Position numbers and translations under genes: made by a program
Source of the DNA: Gammaproteobacteria bacterium SG8_30
Lineage (GTDB): Bacteria > Pseudomonadota > Gammaproteobacteria > Steroidobacterales > Steroidobacteraceae
Direction of reading: 5' to 3'
NCBI GenBank assembly: GCA_001303245.1
Contig: LJNS01000002.1
Span: 2,933 to 66,932, forward strand
Length of the DNA: 64,000 bases
Shown here: positions 15,742 through 24,650 of the stretch, one piece after another
How positions within the stretch are numbered: the stretch's first letter is position 1
How the letters are laid out: the number at the start of each line of letters is the position of its first letter
Notes under the pieces: model-generated
Databases searched by the model: none
Told to the model about the DNA's origin: nothing
The model's input: only the letters and a program-made list of their open reading frames with translations

Positions 15742-17055
15742 ATGCGATCCGTGCTGTTCGTGCTCGCGTTGTGCCTCGTCCATACGGCACACGCCGAGGG
15801 ACTGACCGTCAGCGATCCGGCACGGAGGGGCCAGGCGCCGGAAGTGGCTGTCGGCCCGGACGGCTCGGTCCACGTCATCTGGCTCGACAAGGGCCCGGTC
15901 GGTACCGCAGATCGGCACGGCCACGACAAGAGCGGCGGCCACAGCCACCAGTCCTTCACGGACCTGATGTACGCCCGCTCTGACGACGGCGGCCGGACAT
16001 TCACCGAGGCGCGCCGGGTCAACGCAACGGACGGCGACGTCTGGGGATTCGCCGTCGGCAAGCCGCGCATCGGCATCGGCCCGACCGGGATCGTTCACGT
16101 GTTCTATCCGGCGAACGCGACCTCGACCCGGACCGGCAAGGCAGTGGCCTCGTCGGTGTACGTCCGGTCGACGGACGGGGGCAGGACGTTTTCGGCTCCC
16201 GTGCAGATGAACGCGGACGCCGAGACCGACCTCTCGGAACTCGTCCACGGCGGGCTCTCGCAGGCGCACGTCTTCGGCACCATGGCCGTGGCGCCCGGCG
16301 GGGACGTGTACACGTTCTGGCTCGACACCCGCGACATGACGGCCGAGCGCACATTGTCGTCGATCTTCGTGCGCGCCTCGCATGACGACGGCGCGACCTT
16401 TGCCCCGGAGCGGCGCCTGTTCACCGGCGACGCCTGCCCCTGCTGCCAACTGACCGCCGCACTGGGGGCCGACGGCGCCGTGTACCTGGGCAGCCGGACC
16501 GTGTCTCCGGACAACCTCCGTATGCCCACGGTGACGGTGTCGCGGGATAGGGGCGAGCACTTCGGGCCGCGGGTCTCCACGGGCGGCGCGCCGTGGACGC
16601 TCGAGGGCTGCCCGCTCAAGCCGGTGGCCGTGGCCGTTTCGGGCGAACACGTCTACACGCTGGTGCACAACGGTGCGGAGCAGCCGCCTGGCGTGCTGTT
16701 TGCGCGCTCGGTCGACGGCGGCAGGTCGTTCGAGCCCGCCATCAGGATCCACCCGGAGGCGGCGGTCAGCGACAGCCCTGCGCTGGTCAGTGCCTGGCGT
16801 GGCCTCTATGCGTTCTGGCACGCGAAGGCCGGCGGCGAGCGCCGGATCTACATGCGAACCTCGACCGACCAGGGCGCGAGCTGGAGCGCGGTGACCGAGA
16901 TCGAGGCGCCTGCGGGCGCGGCCAGCTATCCGGCGGCCGCGGCCATGCCGGATGGATCCGCGTTCGTCGTCTGGCAGCAGGGCGAGCAGATCATGGCCGC
17001 GAAGGTGTGGACGCCCGTCACCTGCAGGCTCTGCGGCAGCAACGGCGCTTCATGA
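15742..17055 (+). CDS. secreted BNR/sialidase-fold protein with His-rich loop and CPCC motif
   Basis: The ATG at 15742 follows GAAGGGGG and gives 437 residues; residues 1-18 are a signal peptide. At least six Asp-box (BNR) motifs mark a beta-propeller: RSDDGGRTF, RSTDGGRTF, SHDDGATF, SRDRGEHF, RSVDGGRSF and STDQGASW. A His-rich loop (RHGHDKSGGHSHQ, residues 58-70), CPCC (232-235) and CP at 290 are suggestive of metal binding or disulfide chemistry. The canonical sialidase Arg triad is not evident, so sialidase activity is not claimed. The stop overlaps the start of a thioredoxin-like gene in ATGA, which suggests a redox partnership. Confidence 0.82.
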   Translation: MRSVLFVLALCLVHTAHAEGLTVSDPARRGQAPEVAVGPDGSVHVIWLDKGPVGTADRHGHDKSGGHSHQSFTDLMYARSDDGGRTFTEARRVNATDGDVWGFAVGKPRIGIGPTGIVHVFYPANATSTRTGKAVASSVYVRSTDGGRTFSAPVQMNADAETDLSELVHGGLSQAHVFGTMAVAPGGDVYTFWLDTRDMTAERTLSSIFVRASHDDGATFAPERRLFTGDACPCCQLTAALGADGAVYLGSRTVSPDNLRMPTVTVSRDRGEHFGPRVSTGGAPWTLEGCPLKPVAVAVSGEHVYTLVHNGAEQPPGVLFARSVDGGRSFEPAIRIHPEAAVSDSPALVSAWRGLYAFWHAKAGGERRIYMRTSTDQGASWSAVTEIEAPAGAASYPAAAAMPDGSAFVVWQQGEQIMAAKVWTPVTCRLCGSNGAS

Positions 17056-17546
17056 GCCTGCGTTCGCCGCTCGCCGCGCTGGCCCTCGCCCTCGCCGCCT
17101 GCGCCTCTCCGGCGCTCGCCGACGACGGGCTGCAGATGGCCACGGCGCAGGAGTTCGCACAGGTCCTCGCCGCCGAGCGAGGCAGGGTCGTCGTGCTCAA
17201 CCTGTGGGCGACCTGGTGCACGCCCTGCCTGAAGGAGATCCCGGACCTCGTGGAGCTCGAGCGGGAGCTTGCCGCCCGGGGAGTGAAGCTCCTGGCCGTC
17301 GGCATGGACGATCCCGAGGAGCGCGACCGGGTCGAGGCGTTCCGCAAGGAGCACTTCCCGGAGTTTCGCAGCTACCTGCGCAACGAGCTCGAGATGGACA
17401 CGCTGGTCAGCGTCGTCGACCCCGCCTGGAACGAGCTGCTCCCGACTACGTACCTGATCGATCGCGACGGCAAGGTGGCAAAGCGCATCCAGGGCAAGCG
17501 CTCGCTGGAGGCGTTCCGGACGGAAGTCGCCGCACTGCTCGACTAG
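17052..17546 (+). CDS. TlpA-like periplasmic thioredoxin
   Basis: This 164-residue protein starts with a signal sequence (MSLRSPLAALALALAACASPALA). A thioredoxin fold follows with the active site NLWATWCTPCLKEIPDL (CTPC) and the cis-Pro segment LLPTTYLIDRDGKV. TlpA/ResA-type proteins reduce or exchange disulfides of exported partners, often before metal or haem insertion. The ATGA overlap with the upstream BNR gene indicates coupled translation. The Cys-rich BNR protein is therefore the natural candidate substrate (inference). Confidence 0.92.
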   Translation: MSLRSPLAALALALAACASPALADDGLQMATAQEFAQVLAAERGRVVVLNLWATWCTPCLKEIPDLVELERELAARGVKLLAVGMDDPEERDRVEAFRKEHFPEFRSYLRNELEMDTLVSVVDPAWNELLPTTYLIDRDGKVAKRIQGKRSLEAFRTEVAALLD

Positions 17547-17550
17547 CCAG

Positions 17551-19083
17551 CTAGCCGGAGCTCGGCACCAGGCCCTGCGGCGCCAGGCCAAGCAGGCGCG
17601 CGTCGCGCAGCACCTCGCGCGCGGCCTCGATGTCCGGCGCGAAGTGCCGGTCGTGATCGTAGAAGCCGACCTTCGCCCTGAGCAGTGCTTGCGCCGCCTC
17701 GAGCGCCTCCGACGACCTGAGCGGGCGGCGGAAGTCGATGCCCTGCGCGGCCGCGAGCAGCTCGATCGCCAGCACCCCGCGCGTGTTCTCCGCCATCTGT
17801 GCGAGCCGCCGCGCGGCGAAGGTCGCCATGCTGACGTGGTCCTCCTGGTTGGCGGAGGTCGGCAGGCTGTCGACCGACGCTGGATGAGCGAGCGACTTGT
17901 TCTCGCTGGCGAGTGCCGCGGCCGTCACCTGGGCCAGCATGAAGCCCGAGTTGAGCCCGCCCTGCTCCACGAGGAACGGCGGCAGCTGGCTCAGCGACGA
18001 GTCGATCAGCATCGCGATGCGCCGCTCGGAAAGCGCCCCGACCTCGGCGATGGCGAGTGCGAGGTTGTCCGCGGCGAACGCCACCGGCTCGGCGTGGAAG
18101 TTGCCGCCGGAGAGCACCTCCCCGGCCTCGCCGAGCACCAGCGGGTTGTCGGAGACCCCGTTCGCCTCGACCTCCAGCACCCGCGCGGCATCGCGGACCT
18201 GCTGCAGGCATGCCCCGGCCACCTGCGGCTGGCAGCGCAGCGAGTACGGGTCCTGCACGCGGTCGCAGTCGGCGTGGGAGTGCTCGATCTCGCTGTGCGC
18301 GAGCACCGCACGGAACGCCGTCGCGACGTCGATCTGGGCCTCGTGACCGCGCGCCTCGTGGATGCGCGCGTCGAAGGGCGTCCTGCTGCCGAGGGCCGCG
18401 TCGACGCACATCGCGCCGGTCAGGATCGAGGCGAGCAGCAGGTCTTCGGCCTCGAACAGGCCCTCCAGGGCGAGCGCGGTCGACACCTGCGTGCCGTTGA
18501 GCAGCGCGAGGCCTTCCTTGGGGCCGAGCTCGATGGGCTCGATGCCGGCGTCGGCCAAGGCCCGGGACGCGGGCAGCACACGTCCGCCGTAGTGCACGGC
18601 GCCCTCGCCGATCAGCGCGAGCGAGAGATGGGCGAGCGGCGCGAGATCGCCGGAAGCGCCGACCGAGCCTTGCGACGGCACCCGCGGCAGGATGCCGGCG
18701 TTCACGAGTTCGAGCAGCCGCTCGACCACCAGCGGCCGTACGCCCGACAGGCCACGCGCAAGGCTCGCGGCCTTCAGGATCATCGTGAGGCGCACCGTGG
18801 AGTCCGCGAGCGGCGGGCCGACCCCGGCGGCGTGCGAGCGGACGATGTAGAGCTGCAGCTGCGCGAGCTCCTCGGGTGCGATCCGCGTCTTGGCCAGTCG
18901 GCCGAAACCGGTATTGATGCCGTAGAGCGCCTCGCCGGCATCGAGCCGCGCCTTGACCGCCTCGACGGCCCGCTCCACGTCCTTGCGCCAGCCCATCGCG
19001 AGACCGACGTGCTCGCTGCCGCGCGCGAGGCGCCTCAGTTCGCCGAGCGAGACGGCACCAGCGCGGATCTGCAGTGTCGCCAC
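17551..19083 (-). CDS. hutH: histidine ammonia-lyase
   Basis: HutH removes ammonia from histidine to give urocanate, the first step of histidine degradation. The 510-residue product has the MIO cofactor motif [14 protein letters not shown], with Ala143-Ser144-Gly145 as the self-cyclising triad. Other active-site stretches are [30 protein letters not shown] and a GGNFHAEPV loop. Length is normal for the family. It lies 5 bp after hutU, whose stop is at 19089, so the two form an operon. Confidence 0.97.
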   Translation of the reverse strand: MATLQIRAGAVSLGELRRLARGSEHVGLAMGWRKDVERAVEAVKARLDAGEALYGINTGFGRLAKTRIAPEELAQLQLYIVRSHAAGVGPPLADSTVRLTMILKAASLARGLSGVRPLVVERLLELVNAGILPRVPSQGSVGASGDLAPLAHLSLALIGEGAVHYGGRVLPASRALADAGIEPIELGPKEGLALLNGTQVSTALALEGLFEAEDLLLASILTGAMCVDAALGSRTPFDARIHEARGHEAQIDVATAFRAVLAHSEIEHSHADCDRVQDPYSLRCQPQVAGACLQQVRDAARVLEVEANGVSDNPLVLGEAGEVLSGGNFHAEPVAFAADNLALAIAEVGALSERRIAMLIDSSLSQLPPFLVEQGGLNSGFMLAQVTAAALASENKSLAHPASVDSLPTSANQEDHVSMATFAARRLAQMAENTRGVLAIELLAAAQGIDFRRPLRSSEALEAAQALLRAKVGFYDHDRHFAPDIEAAREVLRDARLLGLAPQGLVPSSG

Positions 19084-19088
19084 TTCGC

Positions 19089-20768
19089 TCAGTCCAGCGA
19101 CGGCAGGTCGAGGCCCTGCTCGCGGGCACAGGCGACGGCCCGCTCGTAGCCGGCGTCGGCGTGGCGCATCACGCCCGTACCCGGATCGTTGCGCAGTACG
19201 CGTGCGATCCGTGCTGCGGCCGCATCCGTTCCGTCGCAGACGATGACGACCCCCGCGTGCTGGGAGAAACCCATCCCCACGCCGCCGCCGTGGTGGATCG
19301 ACACCCAGGTGGCCCCGCTCGCGGTATTGAGCAGTGCGTTCAGGAGCGGCCAGTCGGACACCGCGTCCGAGCCGTCACGCATGCCTTCGGTCTCGCGGTT
19401 CGGGCTCGCCACGGATCCGGAGTCGAGGTGATCGCGGCCGATGACTACGGGCGCCTCGAGTTCGCCGCGCGCGACCATCTCGTTGAACGCGAGGCCGAGT
19501 CTGGCACGATCGCGCAGGCCCACCCAGCAGATCCTGGCCGGCAGCCCCTGGAAGCGGATGCGCTCGCGCGCCAGGTCGAGCCACCGGTGCAGGTGCGGAT
19601 CGTCCGGGATCAACTCCTTGACCTTGGCGTCCGTACGATAGATGTCCTCCGGGTTGCCCGACAGCGCGACCCAGCGGAAGGGACCGACGCCCTCGCAGAA
19701 CAGCGGCCGGATGTAGGCCGGCACGAAGCCCGGGAAGTCGAAGGCTTCGGCGAGCCCCTCCTCGAAGGCCATCTGCCGGATGTTGTTGCCGTAGTCGAAA
19801 ACGACCGCTCCGGCCGCCTGCAGGTCGAGCATCGCCTGAACGTGGATCCTCATCGACGCCCGCGCGGCGCGCTCGATGCGTGCCGGGTCGTCGCGACGGG
19901 CGGCAGCGGCCTGCTCGAGCGTCCAGCCCTGCGGCAGGTAGCCGTTGCGCGGATCGTGCGCGGAGGTCTGGTCGGTCACGGCGTCCGGCACGACGCCGCG
20001 TGTCGCGAGCTCGGGGAAGACGTCCGCGGCGTTGCCGAGGAGGGCGACCGACAGCGCGCGCTTCGCCGCCCGTGCCTCGTCGATCCAGCCGAGCGCCTCG
20101 TCGAGCGAGGCCGTCTTGCGGTCGAGGTAGCCGGTACGCAGCCGGAAGTCGATGCGCGAGGGGTCACACTCCACGGCCAACATCGAGAAACCGGCCATCG
20201 TCGCGGCGAGAGGCTGCGCGCCGCCCATGCCGCCGAGCCCCGCGGTCAGGATCCAGCGCCCGGCCGCCTCTCCGCCGAAGTCCTGGCGGGCGCAGGCCCC
20301 GAAGGTCTCGTAGGTGCCCTGCACGATTCCCTGCGAGCCAATGTAGATCCAGGACCCGGCCGTCATCTGGCCGAACATCATCAGGCCCTTTCGATCGAGC
20401 TCGTGGAAGTGCTCCCACGTCGCCCAGTGCGGTACGAGGTTGGAATTGGCGATCAGCACGCGGGGCGCATCCGGGTGGGTGCGGAACACCCCCACGGGCT
20501 TGCCCGACTGCACGAGCAGCGACTCGTCCTCGCCGAGGCGCTCGAGCACCTGCAGGATGCGGTCGAAGGCCTCCCAGTCGCGGGCGGCCTTGCCGATCCC
20601 GCCGTAGACGACGAGCTGCTCGGGATGCTCCGCCACCTCGGGATCGAGGTTGTTCTGGATCATCCGGTAGGCCGCCTCGGTGAGCCAGCTGCGGCAGGAG
20701 ATTTGGGCCCCGCGCGGCGCCCGGATGACGCGCCGCCCGGTGGCCGCCTGTGGTGATGCATGCTTCAT
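19089..20768 (-). CDS. hutU: urocanate hydratase
   Basis: HutU converts urocanate to imidazolonepropionate using tightly bound NAD. The start is set at the ATG at 20768 ([20 protein letters not shown]); an in-frame GTG at 20801 adds unconserved residues. The 559-residue product has [27 protein letters not shown] (NAD binding), [13 protein letters not shown] and the C-terminal [20 protein letters not shown]. It is transcribed with hutH and diverges from hutI, leaving 77 bp for shared control. No HutC-type repressor gene is in the window. Confidence 0.96.
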   Translation of the reverse strand: MKHASPQAATGRRVIRAPRGAQISCRSWLTEAAYRMIQNNLDPEVAEHPEQLVVYGGIGKAARDWEAFDRILQVLERLGEDESLLVQSGKPVGVFRTHPDAPRVLIANSNLVPHWATWEHFHELDRKGLMMFGQMTAGSWIYIGSQGIVQGTYETFGACARQDFGGEAAGRWILTAGLGGMGGAQPLAATMAGFSMLAVECDPSRIDFRLRTGYLDRKTASLDEALGWIDEARAAKRALSVALLGNAADVFPELATRGVVPDAVTDQTSAHDPRNGYLPQGWTLEQAAAARRDDPARIERAARASMRIHVQAMLDLQAAGAVVFDYGNNIRQMAFEEGLAEAFDFPGFVPAYIRPLFCEGVGPFRWVALSGNPEDIYRTDAKVKELIPDDPHLHRWLDLARERIRFQGLPARICWVGLRDRARLGLAFNEMVARGELEAPVVIGRDHLDSGSVASPNRETEGMRDGSDAVSDWPLLNALLNTASGATWVSIHHGGGVGMGFSQHAGVVIVCDGTDAAAARIARVLRNDPGTGVMRHADAGYERAVACAREQGLDLPSLD

Positions 20769-20845
20769 GGTGCGCGAGGATACGCCGTCGGTGGGCCGCA
20801 CACAGCCCCCGCCCGGGCCGGCGCCGCTCGGTTAAGCTTCCGGCC

Positions 20846-22066
20846 ATGTCTCCAGCCAGCGGCACGCGGGCCATCACGAACGCCACTCTTGCGACCTGCG
20901 TCGGGGGTCGATACGGATTGCTGGAGCGGGGCGCCGTGGCCATCGCAGGCGAGAGGATCGCCTGGGTCGGGCACTCGGACGCGCTGCCCGCACTGCCGCG
21001 GGACACGGAACGACTCGACGTGGCCGGAGCCCTCGTCACGCCCGCGCTCACGGACTGCCACACCCACCTCGTCTTTGCCGGAAGCCGGGCACGCGAGTTC
21101 GAGCGTCGGGTGGAGGGTGCGAGCTACGAGGACATCGCGCGCGCCGGTGGAGGAATTCTTGCCACCGTGCGGGCGACGCGCGAGGCCGGCGAGGAAGCCT
21201 TGCTGGCGCTGGCCGTCGCACGCGCGCGCGCTTTGCTCGCCGAAGGCGTCACGACGATCGAGGTGAAGTCCGGCTACGGGCTCGATCTCGAGAACGAACT
21301 CAAGCTGCTTCGCGTCGCGCGCCGCGTCGGCCAGTCGCTCCCGGTCACGGTGCACACGACCCTGCTTGCCGCGCACACGGTCCCGCCCGAGCATGCCGGC
21401 CGCGCGGACGACTACGTGGACCTCGTCGTCGAGGATATCCTGCCAGCAGCAGCAGCCGAAGGCCTCGTCGACTCCGTGGACGCCTTCTGCGAGCGCATCG
21501 CGTTCTCGCCGTCGCAGGTGCGCCGGATCTTCGAGCGTGCGCGGCAGCTGGGCCTGCCCGTCCGGCTGCACGCCGAGCAGCTCTCCGACTCGCGCGGCGC
21601 CGCGCTCGCCGCCAGTTTCGGCGCGCTCTCGGCCGACCACCTGGAACATCTCCACGAGGACGGCGCGGTGGCGATGGCCCGGGCCGGCACCGTCGCCGTG
21701 CTGCTACCGGGCGCGTTCTTCTTCCTGCGCGAGTCTCGCCCTCCCCCCGTCGGACTGCTGCGCCGACACGGTGTGCCCATTGCGGTGGCAAGCGACTTCA
21801 ATCCGGGCTCCTCGCCGCTTCTCTCGCTGCGCCTGGCGATGCTCATGGGCTGCACGCTGTTCGGCTTGACACCTGCAGAGGCGCTGGCCGGCGTTACCGT
21901 GCATGCGTGCACCGCGCTGGGGCTCGGTGCAGAAAGGGGGACGCTGGAACCCGGCAAGCTTGCCGACCTGGTGGTGTGGGACGCCTCGCACCCTGCGGAA
22001 CTCGTGGCGCAGTTCGGGACCGACCGGCCACGGCTGATACTGCGACGCGGTCAGCCCGTCGGTTGA
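20846..22066 (+). CDS. hutI: imidazolonepropionase
   Basis: HutI opens the imidazolone ring to N-formimino-glutamate. The ATG at 20846 gives 406 residues. This amidohydrolase carries the metal-binding DCHTHLVFAGSR, the conserved EVKSGYGLDLENELKLL, HTTLLAAHTVPPE, RLHAEQLSDS and a late SDFNPGSSP. The C-terminal GTLEPGKLADLVVWD is typical of the superfamily. It reads opposite to hutU/hutH and runs tail to tail into hutG, sharing 16 bp. Confidence 0.96.
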   Translation: MSPASGTRAITNATLATCVGGRYGLLERGAVAIAGERIAWVGHSDALPALPRDTERLDVAGALVTPALTDCHTHLVFAGSRAREFERRVEGASYEDIARAGGGILATVRATREAGEEALLALAVARARALLAEGVTTIEVKSGYGLDLENELKLLRVARRVGQSLPVTVHTTLLAAHTVPPEHAGRADDYVDLVVEDILPAAAAEGLVDSVDAFCERIAFSPSQVRRIFERARQLGLPVRLHAEQLSDSRGAALAASFGALSADHLEHLHEDGAVAMARAGTVAVLLPGAFFFLRESRPPPVGLLRRHGVPIAVASDFNPGSSPLLSLRLAMLMGCTLFGLTPAEALAGVTVHACTALGLGAERGTLEPGKLADLVVWDASHPAELVAQFGTDRPRLILRRGQPVG

Positions 22067-23007
22067 GCGACGTTCCAGGCGATGCGCGCGACGAGCCGCG
22101 CGGCGAGGCGCGCCGTCCGGCCGTCGACATCGAAGGAGGGATTGAGTTCGGCGACGTCCGCGAGGCGCAGCTTGCCGGCCGCGCAGGCGGCGTCCACCAG
22201 TCGCTCGACCAGCCCGGGATCGATGCCGAGCGCAGCCGGAGCGCTGACGCCCGGCGCCACGGCCGCAGGGAATGCATCGAGGCAGATCGTCAGGTAGAGG
22301 TGGTCGACCTCGCCGGCGAGGATCCCGATCTCCCGGACCAGTACGTCGTAGCGCTCCGCCCGGGTTTCCTCGTCGAGCACCCAACGCACGCCGAGTGCGG
22401 CGGCACGGTTGAAAAGCGCCGCCGTGTTCGCGAAGCGACTGACGCCGATGCACAGGTAGCGCACCTGCCGCTCCTGTGCCGCGGCCTGCTCGAGGATCTG
22501 CCGGAATGGCGTACCGGAGGTCCCCGGCTCTCCCGCCCGCAGGTCGAAGTGAGCATCGAAGTTGAGGATGCCGATGGCGCCCCGGTCGCCGCGAGCTCGC
22601 AACGCGTCGTGCAACCCGCACCAGGACGCCAGCGCCATCTCGTGCCCCCCTCCCAGCCCGAGCGGCAAGCTGCCGGCCCGAAGCGTGTCGGCCACGACAG
22701 CGCTGAATTCCTCCTGGGCCGTCTCGAGGCCGTCTCCGGCACAGGCAACGTCGCCGAGATCGTCGATCGCGTCGATCGAGTGGGCCGGCAGGTTCGCCAG
22801 CGCCTGTCGCAGGGCATGGGGTCCGGACGCGGCGCCCCGTCGACCCTGGTTGCGGATGACGCCCGCATCACACGCGAAACCGATGAGGGCGATGCGCGCT
22901 GCCGCGGTGTCCCGAGCGCGCATGACCTGGTGCCAGCGCCGGCCGGTCTCGCCCTCGGCCTCGTCCACGCGACCCGTCCAGTCGGCCCTGACCACGGGGC
23001 GCCTCAC
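22051..23007 (-). CDS. hutG: formimidoylglutamase
   Basis: HutG hydrolyses formiminoglutamate to glutamate and formamide, completing the four-step Hut pathway. The GTG at 23007, behind GGAG, gives 318 residues and keeps the conserved WTGRVD and GRRWHQ near the N-terminus; the frame extends upstream to 23352 but without family sequence. Arginase-fold metal segments are LGLGGGHEMALASW and NFDAHFDLR. The third, LTICLDAFPAAVAPGVSAP, has Cys where arginases have the first Asp of a DxD pair. This may be a lineage feature. The pathway fit with hutH, hutU and hutI supports the call. Confidence 0.9.
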   Translation of the reverse strand: MRRPVVRADWTGRVDEAEGETGRRWHQVMRARDTAAARIALIGFACDAGVIRNQGRRGAASGPHALRQALANLPAHSIDAIDDLGDVACAGDGLETAQEEFSAVVADTLRAGSLPLGLGGGHEMALASWCGLHDALRARGDRGAIGILNFDAHFDLRAGEPGTSGTPFRQILEQAAAQERQVRYLCIGVSRFANTAALFNRAAALGVRWVLDEETRAERYDVLVREIGILAGEVDHLYLTICLDAFPAAVAPGVSAPAALGIDPGLVERLVDAACAAGKLRLADVAELNPSFDVDGRTARLAARLVARIAWNVAQPTG

Positions 23008-23075
23008 GTCACGCTCCGGACCGCCATGGCGGGGATTTCCGCAAGGAACGCTGTTCCCGGCATGGCGTACGCACG

Positions 23076-23396
23076 TCAGTCCACGGGCGGGGGCGCGTCC
23101 GCCGGCGGCTTTCCACCGGCGGGCTTGCGCCACAGGCGACCGTTGCGAACGCCGTTTCGCACACCGTTGATGATCTCGTCGGCGCGACTGCGGACCTCGG
23201 CGAGCCACCGACGGGCCCAGGCGAATTCGAGCCCGAGGATGCCGAGACCGATCGGGATCACCACGAGGGCCGGACCGGGAAGCACGATCATCGCGATCCC
23301 GATGAGCACGACGGTTCCGCCGATGACCGCGATCGCGATGCGGCGCGCCCACTTGTAGGTGATCGAGGCGGTTGCCTGCCAGTCAGGTTGCTGCAT
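23076..23396 (-). CDS. PGPGW-family small membrane protein
   Basis: This 106-residue protein has two adjacent membrane helices around residues 20-57. Between and around them is the family signature VLPGPALVVIPIGLGILGLE, followed by FAWARRWL. The C-terminal 40 residues are basic and Pro-rich. Proteins of this family (putative transmembrane protein PGPGW) have no known function. The gene lies 68 bp upstream of hutG in the same direction, but no functional link is evident. Confidence 0.85.
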   Translation of the reverse strand: MQQPDWQATASITYKWARRIAIAVIGGTVVLIGIAMIVLPGPALVVIPIGLGILGLEFAWARRWLAEVRSRADEIINGVRNGVRNGRLWRKPAGGKPPADAPPPVD

Positions 23397-23479
23397 GACC
23401 GTGCCGAATCCACGAACCGTGCCGTCGCTGCCGCGCCGTGGCTGCGCGGCTCCCGGCTCACGCCCGCTGCCGGACGAGA

Positions 23480-23962
23480 CTACCGGGGCATTCTAGCCCG
23501 CGCGCTGTGACAACACTGCGAACCGGGTCGTTCCAGCTGCCGATCGTGCGTCGCCGAGAGCATTACGAGCGACAGGATGGTACCTATCGTGGCGAGAAAC
23601 GTGTCCCACCGGGTGTCCCACATGTCGCCCTGCGTGGCGAGGAACTCGTCGGCCCCCGCCCCGACCAGGAGCGCCGCCCACCACTCGTCGAGCTCGTAGG
23701 TGGCGCTGATCGCGAGGCACACGCACACGGTGAGCAACGGCAGCCAGCAGCTGGACCCCAGGGTCGAGGTTCTGCTCAGTATCTCCCTGGTCGCAACGGC
23801 CGGGACGAAGCCCTGCGCGAAGTGGCCGAGCCGGTGGTAGCGGTGTCTCGACAGCTCGAACAGTTCCTGGAACCAGAAGCCGAGCGGCGTACGTGCGTAG
23901 GTGTAGTGGCCGCCGTAGACCAGGATCAACGCGAGGAGGCTGCGTTGCGCAGCCCGGCTCAC
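23480..23962 (-). CDS. DUF2238 (YjdF-like) membrane protein, N-terminally short
   Basis: The frame contains the DUF2238 core: LILVYGGHYTYARTPLGFW, RHRYHRLGHFAQGFVPAVATRE and DEWWAALLVGAGADEFLATQGDMWDT. Family members such as E. coli YjdF carry about 60 more N-terminal residues with two membrane helices. Here the only in-frame start after the upstream gene is a GTG at 23962, inside GTGA with the TPR gene stop, giving 160 residues. Upstream in this frame is the antisense-free coding region of the TPR gene in another frame. The gene therefore looks truncated, and may be non-functional. Confidence 0.6.
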   Translation of the reverse strand: MSRAAQRSLLALILVYGGHYTYARTPLGFWFQELFELSRHRYHRLGHFAQGFVPAVATREILSRTSTLGSSCWLPLLTVCVCLAISATYELDEWWAALLVGAGADEFLATQGDMWDTRWDTFLATIGTILSLVMLSATHDRQLERPGSQCCHSARARMPR

Positions 23963-24585
23963 TCCATGCGTGCCTGGACCTGCTCGGTGAGGAGGTCCAC
24001 GAGCTGGCTCCTGTAGAAGTCGCCGCCCACCTGGCTCTTCGCGGCCTCGAGGAACCCGAGCATCTCCGCAGGGTCCTGTCTCACCGGGCAACCAGCGAAG
24101 GTGCCGTTCAACGACCAGCGGACGAAGCCCACCTGCCCGGCGAGCCGACCCTGTTGCGCCGAGCGCCGAATCAGCTCGGCAGCCCGGCAGGTGTCCTGCG
24201 GCTGCTGGTTGAGCCCGAGCAGGTGGAGGTATCCGACGACGAACAGGGACTGCGGGTAGTCGGCGTCCACGGCGGCCGCCCGGTAGGGAATCGCCTTCTC
24301 GCCCATGCCCGAGTACCCGTAGACGCGTGCCAGCTGGTAGTTCAGCCGTGGGTTGTCCGGGTCCTTCTTGACCGCCGCCTCGCACGCGGCCATCGCGGCG
24401 GGCAGGTCGATGTCCTTGCGCTCGTTTCCGGGCGCTACGTGGTAGGGATCGTCCGGGTGAGCGGCGAGCCGGTCGCAATCGGTGACTGTCTGGGAGTACT
24501 TCGACGGATCGAAGGGCCTGAAGTCCCCGTCCGCGAGGGCGGCGACCGGAAGCAGCAGCAGCACCGCGACGTCGAGCGAGCGCAT
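23959..24585 (-). CDS. secreted TPR/Sel1-like protein
   Basis: The ATG at 24585 follows AAGGAGAG and gives 208 residues. Residues 1-18 form a signal peptide (MRSLDVAVLLLLPVAALA). The mature protein has helical repeats: DLPAAMAACEAAVKKDPDNP, LNYQLARVYGYSGMGEKAIP and CRAAELIRRSAQQGRLAGQV. Several Cys are spaced through the repeats. It is probably a periplasmic scaffold, and its partner is unknown. Its stop overlaps the start of the short DUF2238 gene. Confidence 0.8.
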   Translation of the reverse strand: MRSLDVAVLLLLPVAALADGDFRPFDPSKYSQTVTDCDRLAAHPDDPYHVAPGNERKDIDLPAAMAACEAAVKKDPDNPRLNYQLARVYGYSGMGEKAIPYRAAAVDADYPQSLFVVGYLHLLGLNQQPQDTCRAAELIRRSAQQGRLAGQVGFVRWSLNGTFAGCPVRQDPAEMLGFLEAAKSQVGGDFYRSQLVDLLTEQVQARME

Positions 24586-24650
24586 GGGGCCTCTCCTTGC
24601 ATCGGCCGGCGGCCATGGGACCAGAGCGGCGTCCCGGACGCAACCGCGGG

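Noticed and set aside
15706-16821. Minus-strand open frame of about 370 codons
   Set aside because: It is the shadow of the BNR-repeat gene, whose signal peptide, Asp boxes and ribosome site fix the coding strand.
17644-20756. Long plus-strand open frames opposite hutH and hutU, and likewise at 11800-13053 and 46888-48375
   Set aside because: They are antisense to clearly identified enzymes and read as Arg/His/Glu-rich shadow translations without any recognisable motif.
23008-23352. N-terminal extension of HutG to 23352
   Set aside because: The extra part is Arg-rich, overlaps the PGPGW gene and lies before the conserved HutG start; a GTG with a ribosome site at 23007 fits.
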